NCBI GenBank assembly: GCA_035519535.1
Contig: DATIWF010000116.1
Location: forward strand, 10,675 to 74,674
DNA: 64,000 nt
Direction: 5' to 3'
Source: DATEGZ01 sp035519535
Lineage (GTDB): Bacteria; Acidobacteriota; Vicinamibacteria; Vicinamibacterales; SCN-69-37
Shown: positions 25,116 through 33,038 of the stretch, in pieces
How the letters are laid out: every line of letters starts with the position of its first letter
How positions within the stretch are numbered: position 1 is the first letter of the stretch
Notes under the pieces: model-generated
What the model saw: only the letters and a program-made list of their open reading frames with translations
Databases searched by the model: none
What the model was told of the DNA's origin: nothing
Position numbers and translations under genes: made by a program

Positions 25116-25871
25116 TCAGTTGGGTGCGCGGGCCGGCACCAGGTGCAGAAAGAACTCGCGGTTGCCTTCCGCACCGGCGACGGGCGAGGGCTCGAGGCCC
25201 GCCCGCTCCAATCCTACCTCGCGCGCCGCTCGCGTGACGGAGTCGACCACCCGTGCGTGCGTGGCGGCGTCGGTCACGATGCCGCCCGCACCCACTTCGT
25301 CGCGTCCCGCCTCGAACTGCGGCTTGACGAGCGCGATCACCCGTCCGTTCGCGGCAAGCAGGGGCGGCACGACCGGAAGGATGTGCCGCAGCGAGATGAA
25401 CGAGACGTCGATCGTCACGATGTCGAGCGGGTCGAGATCGGCGGGCAGGGCGTCGCGCGTGAGGCGGCGGGCGTTCACGCCCTCGATCACCGTCACGCGC
25501 GGGTCCGTCCGCAGCCGCCACGCGATCTGGCCGTGGCCGACGTCGAGCGCGACGACGCGCCGCGCGCCGCGCTGCAGGAGCACGTCGGTGAATCCGCCCG
25601 TGGAGGCGCCGATGTCGAGCGCGGTGGCACCGCGCACGTCGACCCCGAAGGCGTCGAGCGCGTGCGCGAGCTTCACGCCGCCGCGCCCGACCCAGGGATG
25701 ATCGGGCGTGCGCACCGCGACGTCGGCGGATTCGTCGACGAGCGTCCCCGCCTTGGCCGCCGGCGCGCCCGCGATCGTGACCTGGCCGGCGAGGATCAGC
25801 GCCCGCGCGCGCTCGCGCGACTGCGCCAGGCCCCGCGCGACGAGCAGCTGGTCGAGCCGGGTTTTGGCCAT
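25116..25871 (-). CDS. tlyA: TlyA family rRNA 2'-O-methyltransferase
   Basis: A 251-aa protein: S4 RNA-binding domain (RLDQLLVARGLAQSRERARA), then an FtsJ-like methyltransferase with the SAM motif ALDIGASTGGFTDVLLQRGA, DVGHGQIAWRL, and the catalytic region VTIDVSFISLRHILP. TlyA methylates 16S/23S rRNA in actinobacteria; many bacteria carry it next to ispA/dxs and nadK as here. It starts 8 nt after the ispA stop. Confidence 0.9.
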   Translation of the reverse strand: MAKTRLDQLLVARGLAQSRERARALILAGQVTIAGAPAAKAGTLVDESADVAVRTPDHPWVGRGGVKLAHALDAFGVDVRGATALDIGASTGGFTDVLLQRGARRVVALDVGHGQIAWRLRTDPRVTVIEGVNARRLTRDALPADLDPLDIVTIDVSFISLRHILPVVPPLLAANGRVIALVKPQFEAGRDEVGAGGIVTDAATHARVVDSVTRAAREVGLERAGLEPSPVAGAEGNREFFLHLVPARAPN

Positions 25872-25879
25872 GGCCAGGC

Positions 25880-26851
25880 TCAGTGCGCGCGCGTGAGGCT
25901 CCACGCGGCGATGTCGGCCAACGGGGCCCCGAGCCCGGCGCGCGTCAGGACCGCGGCCGCGCGCTCGACGCACGCCGCAGCCAGCCGGCGCGATTCGTGC
26001 ACGCCGTAGAGGGCCGGATAGGTGAGCTTGCCGGCGGCGGCGTCCTTGCCGGCGGTCTTGCCCAGCGCGTCGCGCGATCCCTCGACGTCGAGCACGTCGT
26101 CGATGATCTGAAACGCGAGGCCGAGCTCGCGGCCGTAGGCGTCGATGGCGGCCACGACGTCGTCGCTCGCGCCCGTGACGACGGCGCCCAGCACGGCCGC
26201 GGCGCGGATGAGGGCGCCGGTCTTGCGCGCGTGCATGTCCTCGAGCGCCCGGGCGTCGAGGACCGGAGCCGGTGCGTCCTTGACGCGGCCGCCGGTCGCG
26301 AGATCGATCGCCTGCCCGCCCACCATGCCGGCGGCGCCGGCGGCGCCCGCGAGAATCGCGACCGCCCGGAGACGACGTTCGGCGGCGGGCTCCGGCGCGT
26401 GCGCCGGCAGCACGACGGACGGCGACTGCGCCAGCACGGAGAACGCCTCGGTGAGCAGCCCGTCGCCCGCAAGGATCGCGAGGCCGTCGCCGAACACGAC
26501 GTGCGACGTCGGCCGGCCGCGGCGCAGCGCGTCGTCGTCCATCGCCGGCAAGTCGTCGTGGATGAGCGAGTAGGTGTGGATCATCTCGACGGCGCACGCG
26601 GCCGGGAGCGCCAGCGACCGGGCCGCCACGGCCTCGAGGCCGAGCGGCGGCCCGACCGAGTCGGCGACCGCCAGCGTCAGGCAGGGGCGCAGCCGCTTGC
26701 CGCCGGCGAGCAGCGAGTAGGCCATGGCCTTGACGACGAGCGGCGGCGCGGAGGCGGGCAGCGTGCGCGTGAGGGCGTCGTCAACGACCTGCCGCAGGCC
26801 GGCGAGGTACGCGGAGACGTCCAGTCGCGCGGCCGGGACCACGACCCTCAC
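25880..26851 (-). CDS. ispA: Farnesyl diphosphate synthase (polyprenyl synthetase)
   Basis: A 323-aa trans-prenyltransferase. The Lys/Arg pocket GGKRLRPCL, first Asp-rich motif DDLPAMDDD and second Asp-rich motif FQIIDDVLDVEG are complete, along with KTGALIRAA. The residues before the first motif (HTYSLIH) fit a short-chain C15 enzyme. It overlaps xseB by 4 nt (ATGA). dxs, which usually follows ispA in this cluster, is absent. Confidence 0.93.
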   Translation of the reverse strand: MRVVVPAARLDVSAYLAGLRQVVDDALTRTLPASAPPLVVKAMAYSLLAGGKRLRPCLTLAVADSVGPPLGLEAVAARSLALPAACAVEMIHTYSLIHDDLPAMDDDALRRGRPTSHVVFGDGLAILAGDGLLTEAFSVLAQSPSVVLPAHAPEPAAERRLRAVAILAGAAGAAGMVGGQAIDLATGGRVKDAPAPVLDARALEDMHARKTGALIRAAAVLGAVVTGASDDVVAAIDAYGRELGLAFQIIDDVLDVEGSRDALGKTAGKDAAAGKLTYPALYGVHESRRLAAACVERAAAVLTRAGLGAPLADIAAWSLTRAH

Positions 26852-27090
26852 CGATCGTCGTCGTCGGGACCGACCAGGTGCGCGGCGTCTTTGAGGTCGC
26901 CGCGTTCGGTCAGGACCTCGATCCGGCGCTGCGCGGCGCCCAGCTGTTCGTGGCAGTAGCGCGACAGCTCGACGCCACGCTCGAAGAGCGCGAGCGATTT
27001 GTCGAGGGCGAGATCGCCCTCCTCGAGCTGCTTGACGATCTTCTCCAGCTCGGCGATCGCGGATTCGAAGTCCTTGATGGAGTTGGTCAT
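26848..27090 (-). CDS. xseB: Exodeoxyribonuclease VII small subunit
   Basis: An 80-aa two-helix protein with the family core FESAIAELEKIVKQLEEGDL and SLALFERGVELSRYCHEQL. Several copies bind XseA to form the nuclease. It overlaps both xseA and ispA by 4 nt, so translation is coupled. Confidence 0.95.
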   Translation of the reverse strand: MTNSIKDFESAIAELEKIVKQLEEGDLALDKSLALFERGVELSRYCHEQLGAAQRRIEVLTERGDLKDAAHLVGPDDDDR

Positions 27091-28472
27091 GGCTCGGTCT
27101 GTTCGACGCGGCAGGCGAGCTCGCCTTCGGCGAGCGTCACCCGGACGCGGCCGCCGGGCTGAACCGTCCGCGCAGAGCGAATGATACTCGTCCGCGTCTC
27201 GTTCCAACAGACGGCGTAGCCGCGCGCCAGCACGCCGAGCGGGCTGAGCGCGTCGAGCCGTCCGGCGAGGACCCGCGCCCGCGTTTCTGCGGCGAGGCGG
27301 CGCCGGACGATGGATTCGCGCATCCGCCCGTCGGCGGCGACGAGCCGTGTGCGCAAGTCGGCCGTGACGTGGTGGACGTCGCGCCGCTCGAGCCGGCGCC
27401 GCAGCAGGTCGAACCGCTGCTGGTGCCTCGCGAGGCGGTCGGCCAGCGCGTGCCGAAGGCGCAGGCCGAGCTGATGGCGATCCCGGTCGCGCATGACGAC
27501 CGCGACCGGCCACTGGCGAAGCCGCGTGCGGGCGCGATCGAGCGCCTGCGCCCGGCGTTCGGCGACCAGGTGAACGGCGCCGGAGAGGCGCGCGGTCGCG
27601 CGGTCGATCCGGGCGCGGAAGTTGTCGGCGCGATCGACCACGATCTCGGCGGCGTTCGAGGGCGTGGCCGCGCGGACGTCGGCGACGAAGTCGGCGATCG
27701 TGAAATCGACCTCGTGTCCGACCGCGGAAATCACCGGCACGGGGCACGCCGCCATCGCGCGCGCGAGGCGCTCGTCGTTGAACGCCGACAGGTCCTCGGC
27801 CGATCCGCCGCCGCGTCCGAGGATGATGACGTCGAGCTCGGGCACGCGCGCGATGGCCGCGAGGGCGCGGACGAGATCGCCCGGCGCATCGTCGCCCTGA
27901 ACGCGAGCGGGACGAATCACGACGCGCGCCGACGGGTGGCGCGCGGTCAGCACGCGCAGGATGTCGCGCAAGGCCGCGCCATCGAGCGACGTCACGACGC
28001 CAATCCGCCGCGGCAACACCGGCAGCGGCCGCTTGCGCTCCGTGGCAAACAGGCCCTCGGCCTGGAGTTTGCGCTTGAGCTGTTCGAAGGCCGCCTGCAG
28101 GGCACCCAGACCCTGCGGCTCGATCGTCTCGCACACCAGCTGGTACTCGCCCTTGACCTCGTACACGCTCAGCCGGCCGCGGACGACGACGTGCATACCG
28201 TCCTCGGGGCGGAACTTGAGGAGCCGCGCCTTCATGCGGAAGATCACCGCGCGGATCTGTGCGTAGTCGTCTTTGAGCGTGAAGTAGATGTGCCCGGAGC
28301 TCCAGGCCTTGCAGTTCGAGAGCTCGCCCTCGACGGTCAGCCAGCCGAACGTGCCCTCGATCAGGTGCTTGAGATCGGCCGTGAGCTCGCTGACCGAGAG
28401 CGGCCGCGCCGGGCGCCGCCGCTCGCGACCGGCGTCCTCGTCCTCGAAGGGCAGGCCGGGCCGGTCGTCCAT
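27087..28472 (-). CDS. xseA: Exodeoxyribonuclease VII large subunit
   Basis: A 461-aa catalytic subunit that degrades single-stranded DNA. The N-terminal OB fold (LTVEGELSNCKAWSSGHIYF), catalytic domain (RIGVVTSLDGAALRDI, ILGRGGGSAEDLSAFND, SAVGHEVDFTIADFVAD) and coiled-coil C-terminus are present. VAVVMRDRD in the coiled-coil region is normal variation. The last segment LGVLARGYAVCW is conserved. Its start shares one base with the ymdB stop (TGATG). Confidence 0.96.
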   Translation of the reverse strand: MDDRPGLPFEDEDAGRERRRPARPLSVSELTADLKHLIEGTFGWLTVEGELSNCKAWSSGHIYFTLKDDYAQIRAVIFRMKARLLKFRPEDGMHVVVRGRLSVYEVKGEYQLVCETIEPQGLGALQAAFEQLKRKLQAEGLFATERKRPLPVLPRRIGVVTSLDGAALRDILRVLTARHPSARVVIRPARVQGDDAPGDLVRALAAIARVPELDVIILGRGGGSAEDLSAFNDERLARAMAACPVPVISAVGHEVDFTIADFVADVRAATPSNAAEIVVDRADNFRARIDRATARLSGAVHLVAERRAQALDRARTRLRQWPVAVVMRDRDRHQLGLRLRHALADRLARHQQRFDLLRRRLERRDVHHVTADLRTRLVAADGRMRESIVRRRLAAETRARVLAGRLDALSPLGVLARGYAVCWNETRTSIIRSARTVQPGGRVRVTLAEGELACRVEQTEP

Positions 28473-29296
28473 CAGCGGGGCGTGGCGGGCGCGGCGACCA
28501 GCGTTTCGATCTCGCGGGCCGACAGATTCAGCCGCGAGATCGCCGTGGCCCGGCCCGTGGTTTCGTCGGCGGTGACCAGGACGGCGTTCAGCCTCGGATT
28601 CTCGGTCGCGGTCTCGAAGCGCTGCGGCAGCGTCGTGAGGAACCGCTGAATGACGGCGGAGCGCTCGACGCCGATCACCGAATCATGCGGGCCCGTCATG
28701 CCTACGTCGGTGATGTACGCGGTGCCGGACGGGAGCAGGCGGTCGTCCGCCGTTTGCACGTGGGTGTGCGTGCCGACCACGGCGGCCACGCGGCCGTCGA
28801 GATACCACCCCATCGCCGTCTTCTCGGACGTGGCTTCCGCGTGCATGTCCACGAAGATGAGCTTCGCCTGGCCGCGCACGCGCTCGATCTCCTCCTGCGC
28901 GACGCGAAACGGATCGTCGATGGCGGTCATGAAGACGCGGCCCATGAGATTGATCACGGCCACCGCCACGCCGTTGTCGGCACGCGCGACGTAGGTCCCG
29001 CGGCCCGGCGCGCCCTCCGGCAGGTTCGCCGGGCGGAGCAGCCGCGGCTGGTCGTCGAAGTAGGGCACGATCTCCTTCTTGTCCCACGTGTGATTGCCGC
29101 CGGTCATCACGTGCACGCCGTAGGACAGCAGGTCGTCGGCGATGTCGGGCGTGACCCCGAATCCGGCGGCCGCGTTCTCGACGTTCGCGATCACCAGGTC
29201 GATCTGATGGTGAGCGACGAGCGCCGGCAGGCCACGGCGCACGAGCTCGCGCCCCGGCTTGCCGACGATATCGCCGATGAAGAGAAGGCGAGTCAT
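28472..29296 (-). CDS. ymdB: YmdB-family metallophosphoesterase (2',3'-cAMP phosphodiesterase)
   Basis: A 274-aa binuclear metal enzyme. FIGDIVGKPGRELV, VIANVENAAAGFG, TGGNHTWDKKE, FVDMHAEATSEKTAMGWYLDG, VVGTHTHVQTAD and YITDVGMTGPHDSVIG carry the expected metal ligands. B. subtilis YmdB hydrolyses cyclic nucleotides and influences biofilm choice. The gene starts within the hsp20 stop (ATGA), so it is expressed from the heat-shock-like promoter upstream. Confidence 0.93.
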   Translation of the reverse strand: MTRLLFIGDIVGKPGRELVRRGLPALVAHHQIDLVIANVENAAAGFGVTPDIADDLLSYGVHVMTGGNHTWDKKEIVPYFDDQPRLLRPANLPEGAPGRGTYVARADNGVAVAVINLMGRVFMTAIDDPFRVAQEEIERVRGQAKLIFVDMHAEATSEKTAMGWYLDGRVAAVVGTHTHVQTADDRLLPSGTAYITDVGMTGPHDSVIGVERSAVIQRFLTTLPQRFETATENPRLNAVLVTADETTGRATAISRLNLSAREIETLVAAPATPR

Positions 29297-29733
29297 CCGC
29301 GCTCCACCGGGACCGGCAGGATCTGACCGCGGCGGTCTTTGATCCGCGGGAGCACGACGCGCAGCTGTCCGCCCACGGCGATGGCCCGGGCGCGATTCGC
29401 GTCGAAGGCGCCACCCAGCCGCACGGCGCGCGCGAAGTGGCCGTAGCTCCGCTCCGCGAGATGAAAACGCGCGAGCGGATGGACGGGCGGCGAGAGCTTG
29501 ACGCCCACGACCAGCACCGTGTCGCGGCGCACGGCGACGCGCAACGACTCGGGCGGCACGCCCGGCACGTCCACGACGACCTCAACGGCGTCGGCCGTTT
29601 CGAAGACGTCGAGGGGCGGCCGGCACTCCGCGGCGGCGCCCGCGGCGCCCGGGACGTCGTGGTCCAGCTCGACGAGGAGCCGCCGCGCCTCTTCGGCGAG
29701 ATCGGCCGCATCCTGGGGGAGAAGGTCGCTCAC
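29293..29733 (-). CDS. Hsp20/alpha-crystallin small heat-shock protein (divergent member)
   Basis: A 146-aa protein with an alpha-crystallin domain: PLDVFETADAVEVVVDVPGV, LRVAVRRDTVLVVG, a RSYGHFARAVRLGGAFDANR edge and RVVLPRIKD. It is more divergent than the other Hsp20 here. The GTG start at 29733 follows TATGAT (9 nt gap) and a GGAAAG. The longer reading from 29817 would start inside the palindromic operator, so it is unlikely. The gene heads a seven-gene operon ending in nadK. Confidence 0.8.
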   Translation of the reverse strand: MSDLLPQDAADLAEEARRLLVELDHDVPGAAGAAAECRPPLDVFETADAVEVVVDVPGVPPESLRVAVRRDTVLVVGVKLSPPVHPLARFHLAERSYGHFARAVRLGGAFDANRARAIAVGGQLRVVLPRIKDRRGQILPVPVERG

Positions 29734-29791
29734 GCGCTTTCCATCATACAAGGCGGACGCGGTGAGGGGGCAGGCAGGCCGGGCCGTGCCG

Positions 29792-29797
29792 ATTATA
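29792..29797 (-). promoter_or_regulatory. -10 TATAAT of the leftward hsp20 operon
   Basis: A perfect TATAAT on the minus strand, with the 23-bp palindrome filling the spacer toward a weak TTACAT-like -35. A repressor bound to the palindrome would block this promoter. Confidence 0.6.
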
Positions 29798-29819
29798 CAT
29801 GAGCGTATTACGCTCATGT
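29797..29819. promoter_or_regulatory. 23-bp palindromic operator between divergent hsp20 genes
   Basis: ACATGAGCGTA-t-TACGCTCATGT has perfect 11-bp arms. It overlaps the leftward -10 edge and lies 7 bp upstream of the rightward -35. It is neither CIRCE (TTAGCACTC-N9-GAGTGCTAA) nor an exact HAIR site (CTTGAGT-N7-ACTCAAG), but the TGAG...CTCA core recalls HAIR. Binding by a heat-shock repressor is inferred. Confidence 0.7.
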
Positions 29820-29826
29820 AATATTA

Positions 29827-29855
29827 TTGACTAAGACTAATTAATAGGCTATATT
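29827..29855 (+). promoter_or_regulatory. Sigma70-type promoter of the rightward hsp20
   Basis: TTGACT (29827-29832), a 17-bp spacer and TATATT (29850-29855) in an AT-rich island. It is the clearest canonical promoter in the window. Confidence 0.8.
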
Positions 29856-29922
29856 CGTGCTCGTTGGTGCGACCGGCTGGGCTGACCGGCGGTCGTGCCG
29901 GACCGATTGCAGGAGGCCAGTT

Positions 29923-30351
29923 GTGACCATGACCTTGACCCGTTGGAGTCCCTTGAGCGATCTCGCCGCGCTCGAGGTCAATCGTTTGAACCGCATGTTT
30001 GAGACGGCGTTCGTGGGCCCGAGCTGGGTGCCCGCGACCGACATCTACGAGACCGCCGACCAAGACGTCGTCGTGAAGATCGAGTTGCCGGACGTGAAGC
30101 GCGAGGACATCAAGGTGACCGTCGAGAACGACACGCTCACCATCGCCGGCGAGCGCAAGTTCGACGCGTCGGTGCCGCGCGAGCAGTACCAGCGCCTCGA
30201 GCGTGGCTATGGCAGCTTCGAGCGCAGCTTCGCGCTGCCGACGACCGTCGACGCCGGCCGCGTGGCGGCGGCCTATCAGGACGGCGTGCTGACCGTGACG
30301 CTGCCGCGGCGTGAGGACACGCGTCCGCGCCAGATCCCCGTCAACGGCTGA
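29923..30351 (+). CDS. Hsp20/alpha-crystallin small heat-shock protein
   Basis: A 142-aa holdase. The alpha-crystallin domain is textbook: PATDIYETADQDVVVKIELP, KVTVENDTLTIAGERK, the YGSFERSFALP edge and the AAYQDGVLTVTLPR ending. GTG 29923 is chosen because AGGAGG lies 6 nt upstream; the ATG at 29929 is the alternative. It is transcribed from the TTGACT/TATATT promoter about 70 nt upstream, shared with the divergent hsp20 through a palindrome. Confidence 0.93.
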   Translation: MTMTLTRWSPLSDLAALEVNRLNRMFETAFVGPSWVPATDIYETADQDVVVKIELPDVKREDIKVTVENDTLTIAGERKFDASVPREQYQRLERGYGSFERSFALPTTVDAGRVAAAYQDGVLTVTLPRREDTRPRQIPVNG

Positions 30352-30436
30352 CGCTGCGCGCGTCCACGGCGGCCGGACAGCTCGGGTGTTCCAGGTTGCC
30401 CGGCTGCCGGAGACGCGCTACTCTCGGATCGAAGCT

Positions 30437-30688
30437 ATGAGCGACGAGTCTGCCCCTCAGGACCACGCACCGGCGGCTCCGACCGAGCCGGCGCCCCCCA
30501 TCGAAAGTCGTTTCTTGTTCGTTGACGTTGCGTCGTTGCGGGCGACGCAGCTCCGCCGCGGCGCCCGTATCCGCCTGCATCAGGGAGAAGGCCGCCGCAT
30601 TCCCGAGCGCCTCGAGCGGGCGGCGATGGACGAAGTGCGTCAGGGACTCGTGTACTACACCGTGCCCGACACGCCCTCGGCCAAGTAG
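30437..30688 (+). CDS. rpoZ: Probable RNA polymerase omega subunit
   Basis: An 83-aa protein with an acidic, Pro-rich N-terminal tail and a core SRFLFVDVASLRATQLRRGA, then AAMDEVRQGLVYYTV. This matches the RpoZ/Rpb6 pattern (variable tail, helix with RAxQL..GA, then A.EEV..G.v.Y). The spacing and the final Glu-Val-x3-Gly are typical of omega proteins from Acidobacteria-like phyla. TACTCT lies 12 nt before the ATG. A perfect GC hairpin follows the stop by 8 nt. Confidence 0.7.
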   Translation: MSDESAPQDHAPAAPTEPAPPIESRFLFVDVASLRATQLRRGARIRLHQGEGRRIPERLERAAMDEVRQGLVYYTVPDTPSAK

Positions 30689-30696
30689 AGACGCTC

Positions 30697-30717
30697 GCCG
30701 GGCGGAACCCGCCCGGC
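30697..30717 (+). terminator. 9-bp GC hairpin after the probable rpoZ gene
   Basis: GCCGGGCGG-aac-CCGCCCGGC, perfect stem, 3-nt loop, 8 nt after the stop. There is no T-tract, so it might be a terminator of the GC-rich type or a 3'-end stabiliser. Confidence 0.5.
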
Positions 30718-30763
30718 CAATCCATCGTCCTAGATCTGACAGCGTCGCTCGCGCGAGGTGCCC

Positions 30764-31117
30764 ATGGGCGTGGCTCTTCTGGCTCTGGTCGTGATTGGTG
30801 GCTTGGCGATGCTGGCGATCGGCGCGGTGGCCTGGCTCGTCATCCGCGGGCTCGTCTGGCTGGTGCTCCTGCCGTTCCGTCTGGCGTTTGCCCTTCTCGC
30901 CGTGCCGATCTTCCTGCTGAAAGTCGTAGTTCTGGCGGTCGTGGGTCTTGCGCTGCTTGCGGTCCTTGCGGTGCTCGCCGCCGGGGGGCTCGCCGTGGGC
31001 CTCGCCCTCGCCGTGGGCCTGCTCATTCCGCTTCTGCCCCTGCTCTTCGTCGTCGCACTGACGTGGCTCATCGTCCACCTGATGCGACGTCCGGCCGGGA
31101 TTCAGGCCCGGTCGTAG
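30764..31117 (+). CDS. Small hydrophobic membrane protein, unknown
   Basis: A 117-aa protein made almost wholly of hydrophobic helices (about 4: LLALVVIGGLAML, WLVIRGLVWLVLLP, LLAVLAVLAAGGLAVGLAL and others), ending in a short polar tail. There is no motif to assign function. ATG 30764 has GAGGTG just upstream; GTG 30758 is an alternative. The 3' end overlaps gatA on the other strand by 16 nt. Confidence 0.6.
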   Translation: MGVALLALVVIGGLAMLAIGAVAWLVIRGLVWLVLLPFRLAFALLAVPIFLLKVVVLAVVGLALLAVLAVLAAGGLAVGLALAVGLLIPLLPLLFVVALTWLIVHLMRRPAGIQARS

Positions 31118-32601
31118 GCGCCCGACGCTTCCCCCGGATGCGCGTCCTTCCACGGGGTCGCCTGCTCGTACGCGGCGGCGACCCTGAACAGCATCGCTTC
31201 GTCCCACGCGCGGCCGATCAACTGCAGGCCGATCGGCAGGTGCGCCTCTGAGAATCCGCAGGGCACGCTGATCGCCGGCAGGCCCGCGAGGGGCGCCGTG
31301 ACGGTGAAGACGTCGGCGAGATACATCTGCAGCGGATCCGCGGTTCGTTCGCCGAGGCGGAACGCCGGCGTCGGGCTCGTCGGCATCACGACGGCATCGA
31401 CCGTGGCGAACGCCTGATCGAAGTCGCGCCGGATGAGTGTCCGCACCTGCTGCGCCTTCAGGTAGTACGCGTCACAGTAGCCCGCCGAGAGCACGTACGT
31501 GCCAAGCATGATGCGGCGCTTCACTTCCGCGCCGAAGCCTGCGCTGCGCGTCCGGTCGTACATCGCGTCGAGCGACGAGGCGTCGCCGGCGCGGAGTCCG
31601 TAGCGCACGCCGTCGTAGCGCGCGAGATTCGAGCTCGCCTCGGCCGTGCACACGAGGTAGTAGACCGCGATGCCGAGCCCGCTGTGCGGCAGATCGACGG
31701 GCCGCACGTCCGCGCCGAGGCGCGCGAGCACGCGCACGCTCTCGTCGAAGGCCGCGCGCACCGCCGGGTCGAGGCCCGAGGCCAGCACGCGCTCCGGGAC
31801 CCCGACGCGCACGCCGCGCAGGTCGCCCTCCGGCGCCGCCGCCAGCGATGCAAACGGCGGGACCTTCTGATTCGCGGCGGTCGCATCGCGCTCATCGGCG
31901 CCGCTGATCACCTCGAGGCACAGCGCCGCGTCGGCGACCGTTCGCGCGAACGGGCCAATCTGGTCGAGGGAGGACGCAAACGCGATCAAGCCGTAGCGCG
32001 ACACGCGGCCGTACGTCGGTTTGAGGCCGACGATGCCGCAGAGCGCCGCGGGCTGGCGAATCGATCCCCCGGTGTCCGAGCCGAGCGCGAGCGGTGTCAT
32101 GCCGGCGGCGACCGCGACGGCCGATCCGCCGCTCGATCCGCCCGGCGCGCGATCGAGCGCCCACGGATTGTGCGACGGGCCGTACGCCGAGTTCTCCGTG
32201 GACGACCCCATGGCGAACTCGTCGCAGACGGTCTTGCCGACGATCACGGCGCCGGCGCGCTCGAGCCGCTCGGCCACGGTCGCGTCGAACGGCGATACGT
32301 AGCGCTCCAGGATCCGCGATCCGGCGGTGGCCGGCACGCCGCGCACGACGATGTTGTCCTTGAGGGCGATGGGGACGCCGTGGAGCGGTCCGCCGGGGGG
32401 CGCCTGCCGGTCGAGCGTCCGCGCGCGTTCCAGCGCGCGATCCGCGGCGACGTGCTGAAACGCGTGCAGCGGCCCGTCGGTGGCGGCGATCCGGTCGAGC
32501 GCGTGACGGCACGCGTCCTCGGCCGACATCTCGCGACGCCCGATGGCCTCGCGGATCGCGGTCGCCGAGGCGAACGCGTCTCTCAACGGGCCCGCGCTCA
32601 C
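31102..32601 (-). CDS. gatA: Asp/Glu-tRNA(Asn/Gln) amidotransferase subunit A
   Basis: A 499-aa glutamine-dependent amidase of the GatCAB complex, which corrects Glu-tRNA-Gln and Asp-tRNA-Asn. The Ser-cisSer-Lys triad region is intact: LHGVPIALKDNI (Lys), PGGSSGGSAVAVAAG (cis-Ser), LGSDTGGSIRQPA (nucleophile Ser) and GIVGLKPTYGRVSRYGLIAF. The GTG start overlaps the gatC stop (GTGA). gatB is not in the window. The amidase signature fits GatA rather than other amidases because gatC is fused in operon. Confidence 0.95.
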   Translation of the reverse strand: MSAGPLRDAFASATAIREAIGRREMSAEDACRHALDRIAATDGPLHAFQHVAADRALERARTLDRQAPPGGPLHGVPIALKDNIVVRGVPATAGSRILERYVSPFDATVAERLERAGAVIVGKTVCDEFAMGSSTENSAYGPSHNPWALDRAPGGSSGGSAVAVAAGMTPLALGSDTGGSIRQPAALCGIVGLKPTYGRVSRYGLIAFASSLDQIGPFARTVADAALCLEVISGADERDATAANQKVPPFASLAAAPEGDLRGVRVGVPERVLASGLDPAVRAAFDESVRVLARLGADVRPVDLPHSGLGIAVYYLVCTAEASSNLARYDGVRYGLRAGDASSLDAMYDRTRSAGFGAEVKRRIMLGTYVLSAGYCDAYYLKAQQVRTLIRRDFDQAFATVDAVVMPTSPTPAFRLGERTADPLQMYLADVFTVTAPLAGLPAISVPCGFSEAHLPIGLQLIGRAWDEAMLFRVAAAYEQATPWKDAHPGEASGAYDRA

Positions 32602-32894
32602 AACACCTTTGGCACGCGGAATAGACCGGCGTCCCGGCTGGCGTCCGGGGCGTTGGCGAGCGCCGCCTCGCGATCGAGCGGCGGCACCGGTGTGTCGGGC
32701 CGCCAGACCGTCCCGGCCGCGATCACATGCGACGTCGGCGCCACGTCGGTCGTGTCGACGCGCTGGACCTCCTCGGCGTACGTGAGAATCTCGCCGAGCT
32801 GACGCGCGAACAAGTCGACCTCGGCCTCGGAGAGCTCGAGGTGCGCAAGCCGTGCGATGCGCAACACGTCGGCGCGCGTGAGCGTGGACGCCAT
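32598..32894 (-). CDS. gatC: Asp/Glu-tRNA(Asn/Gln) amidotransferase subunit C
   Basis: A 98-aa protein that wraps GatA and GatB. It has the family run LRIARLAHLELSEAEVDLFA, LGEILTYAEEVQRVDTTDV and a C-terminal GLFRVPKVL. It starts 8 nt after TAGCAT, part of an ATGCTAGCAT palindrome (32903-32912). The 144 nt to the next gene upstream hold nothing else recognised. Confidence 0.95.
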   Translation of the reverse strand: MASTLTRADVLRIARLAHLELSEAEVDLFARQLGEILTYAEEVQRVDTTDVAPTSHVIAAGTVWRPDTPVPPLDREAALANAPDASRDAGLFRVPKVL

Positions 32895-33038
32895 CGCTCA
32901 GGATGCTAGCATGGTGGGTCTGATGGTGTGCGCGCGCATCGGTGTGGTCGTGGCTGCCGGGCTGCGGCGCGTGCGGCCGCAATCGCTGGGCGCCCGGGGC
33001 CTGGACGGGCACCGGGACCGCTGACGCTCGCCCCCCGC

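Noticed and set aside
29734..29817. Longer start for the leftward Hsp20 at 29817
   Set aside because: It would start inside the operator and cross TATAAT and TATGAT. The added residues do not resemble Hsp20.
30341..31207. Minus-strand 288-codon frame through rpoZ and the small membrane gene
   Set aside because: Composition is Gln/Arg/His-rich, with no start signals. It is the complement of hydrophobic codons of the membrane protein.
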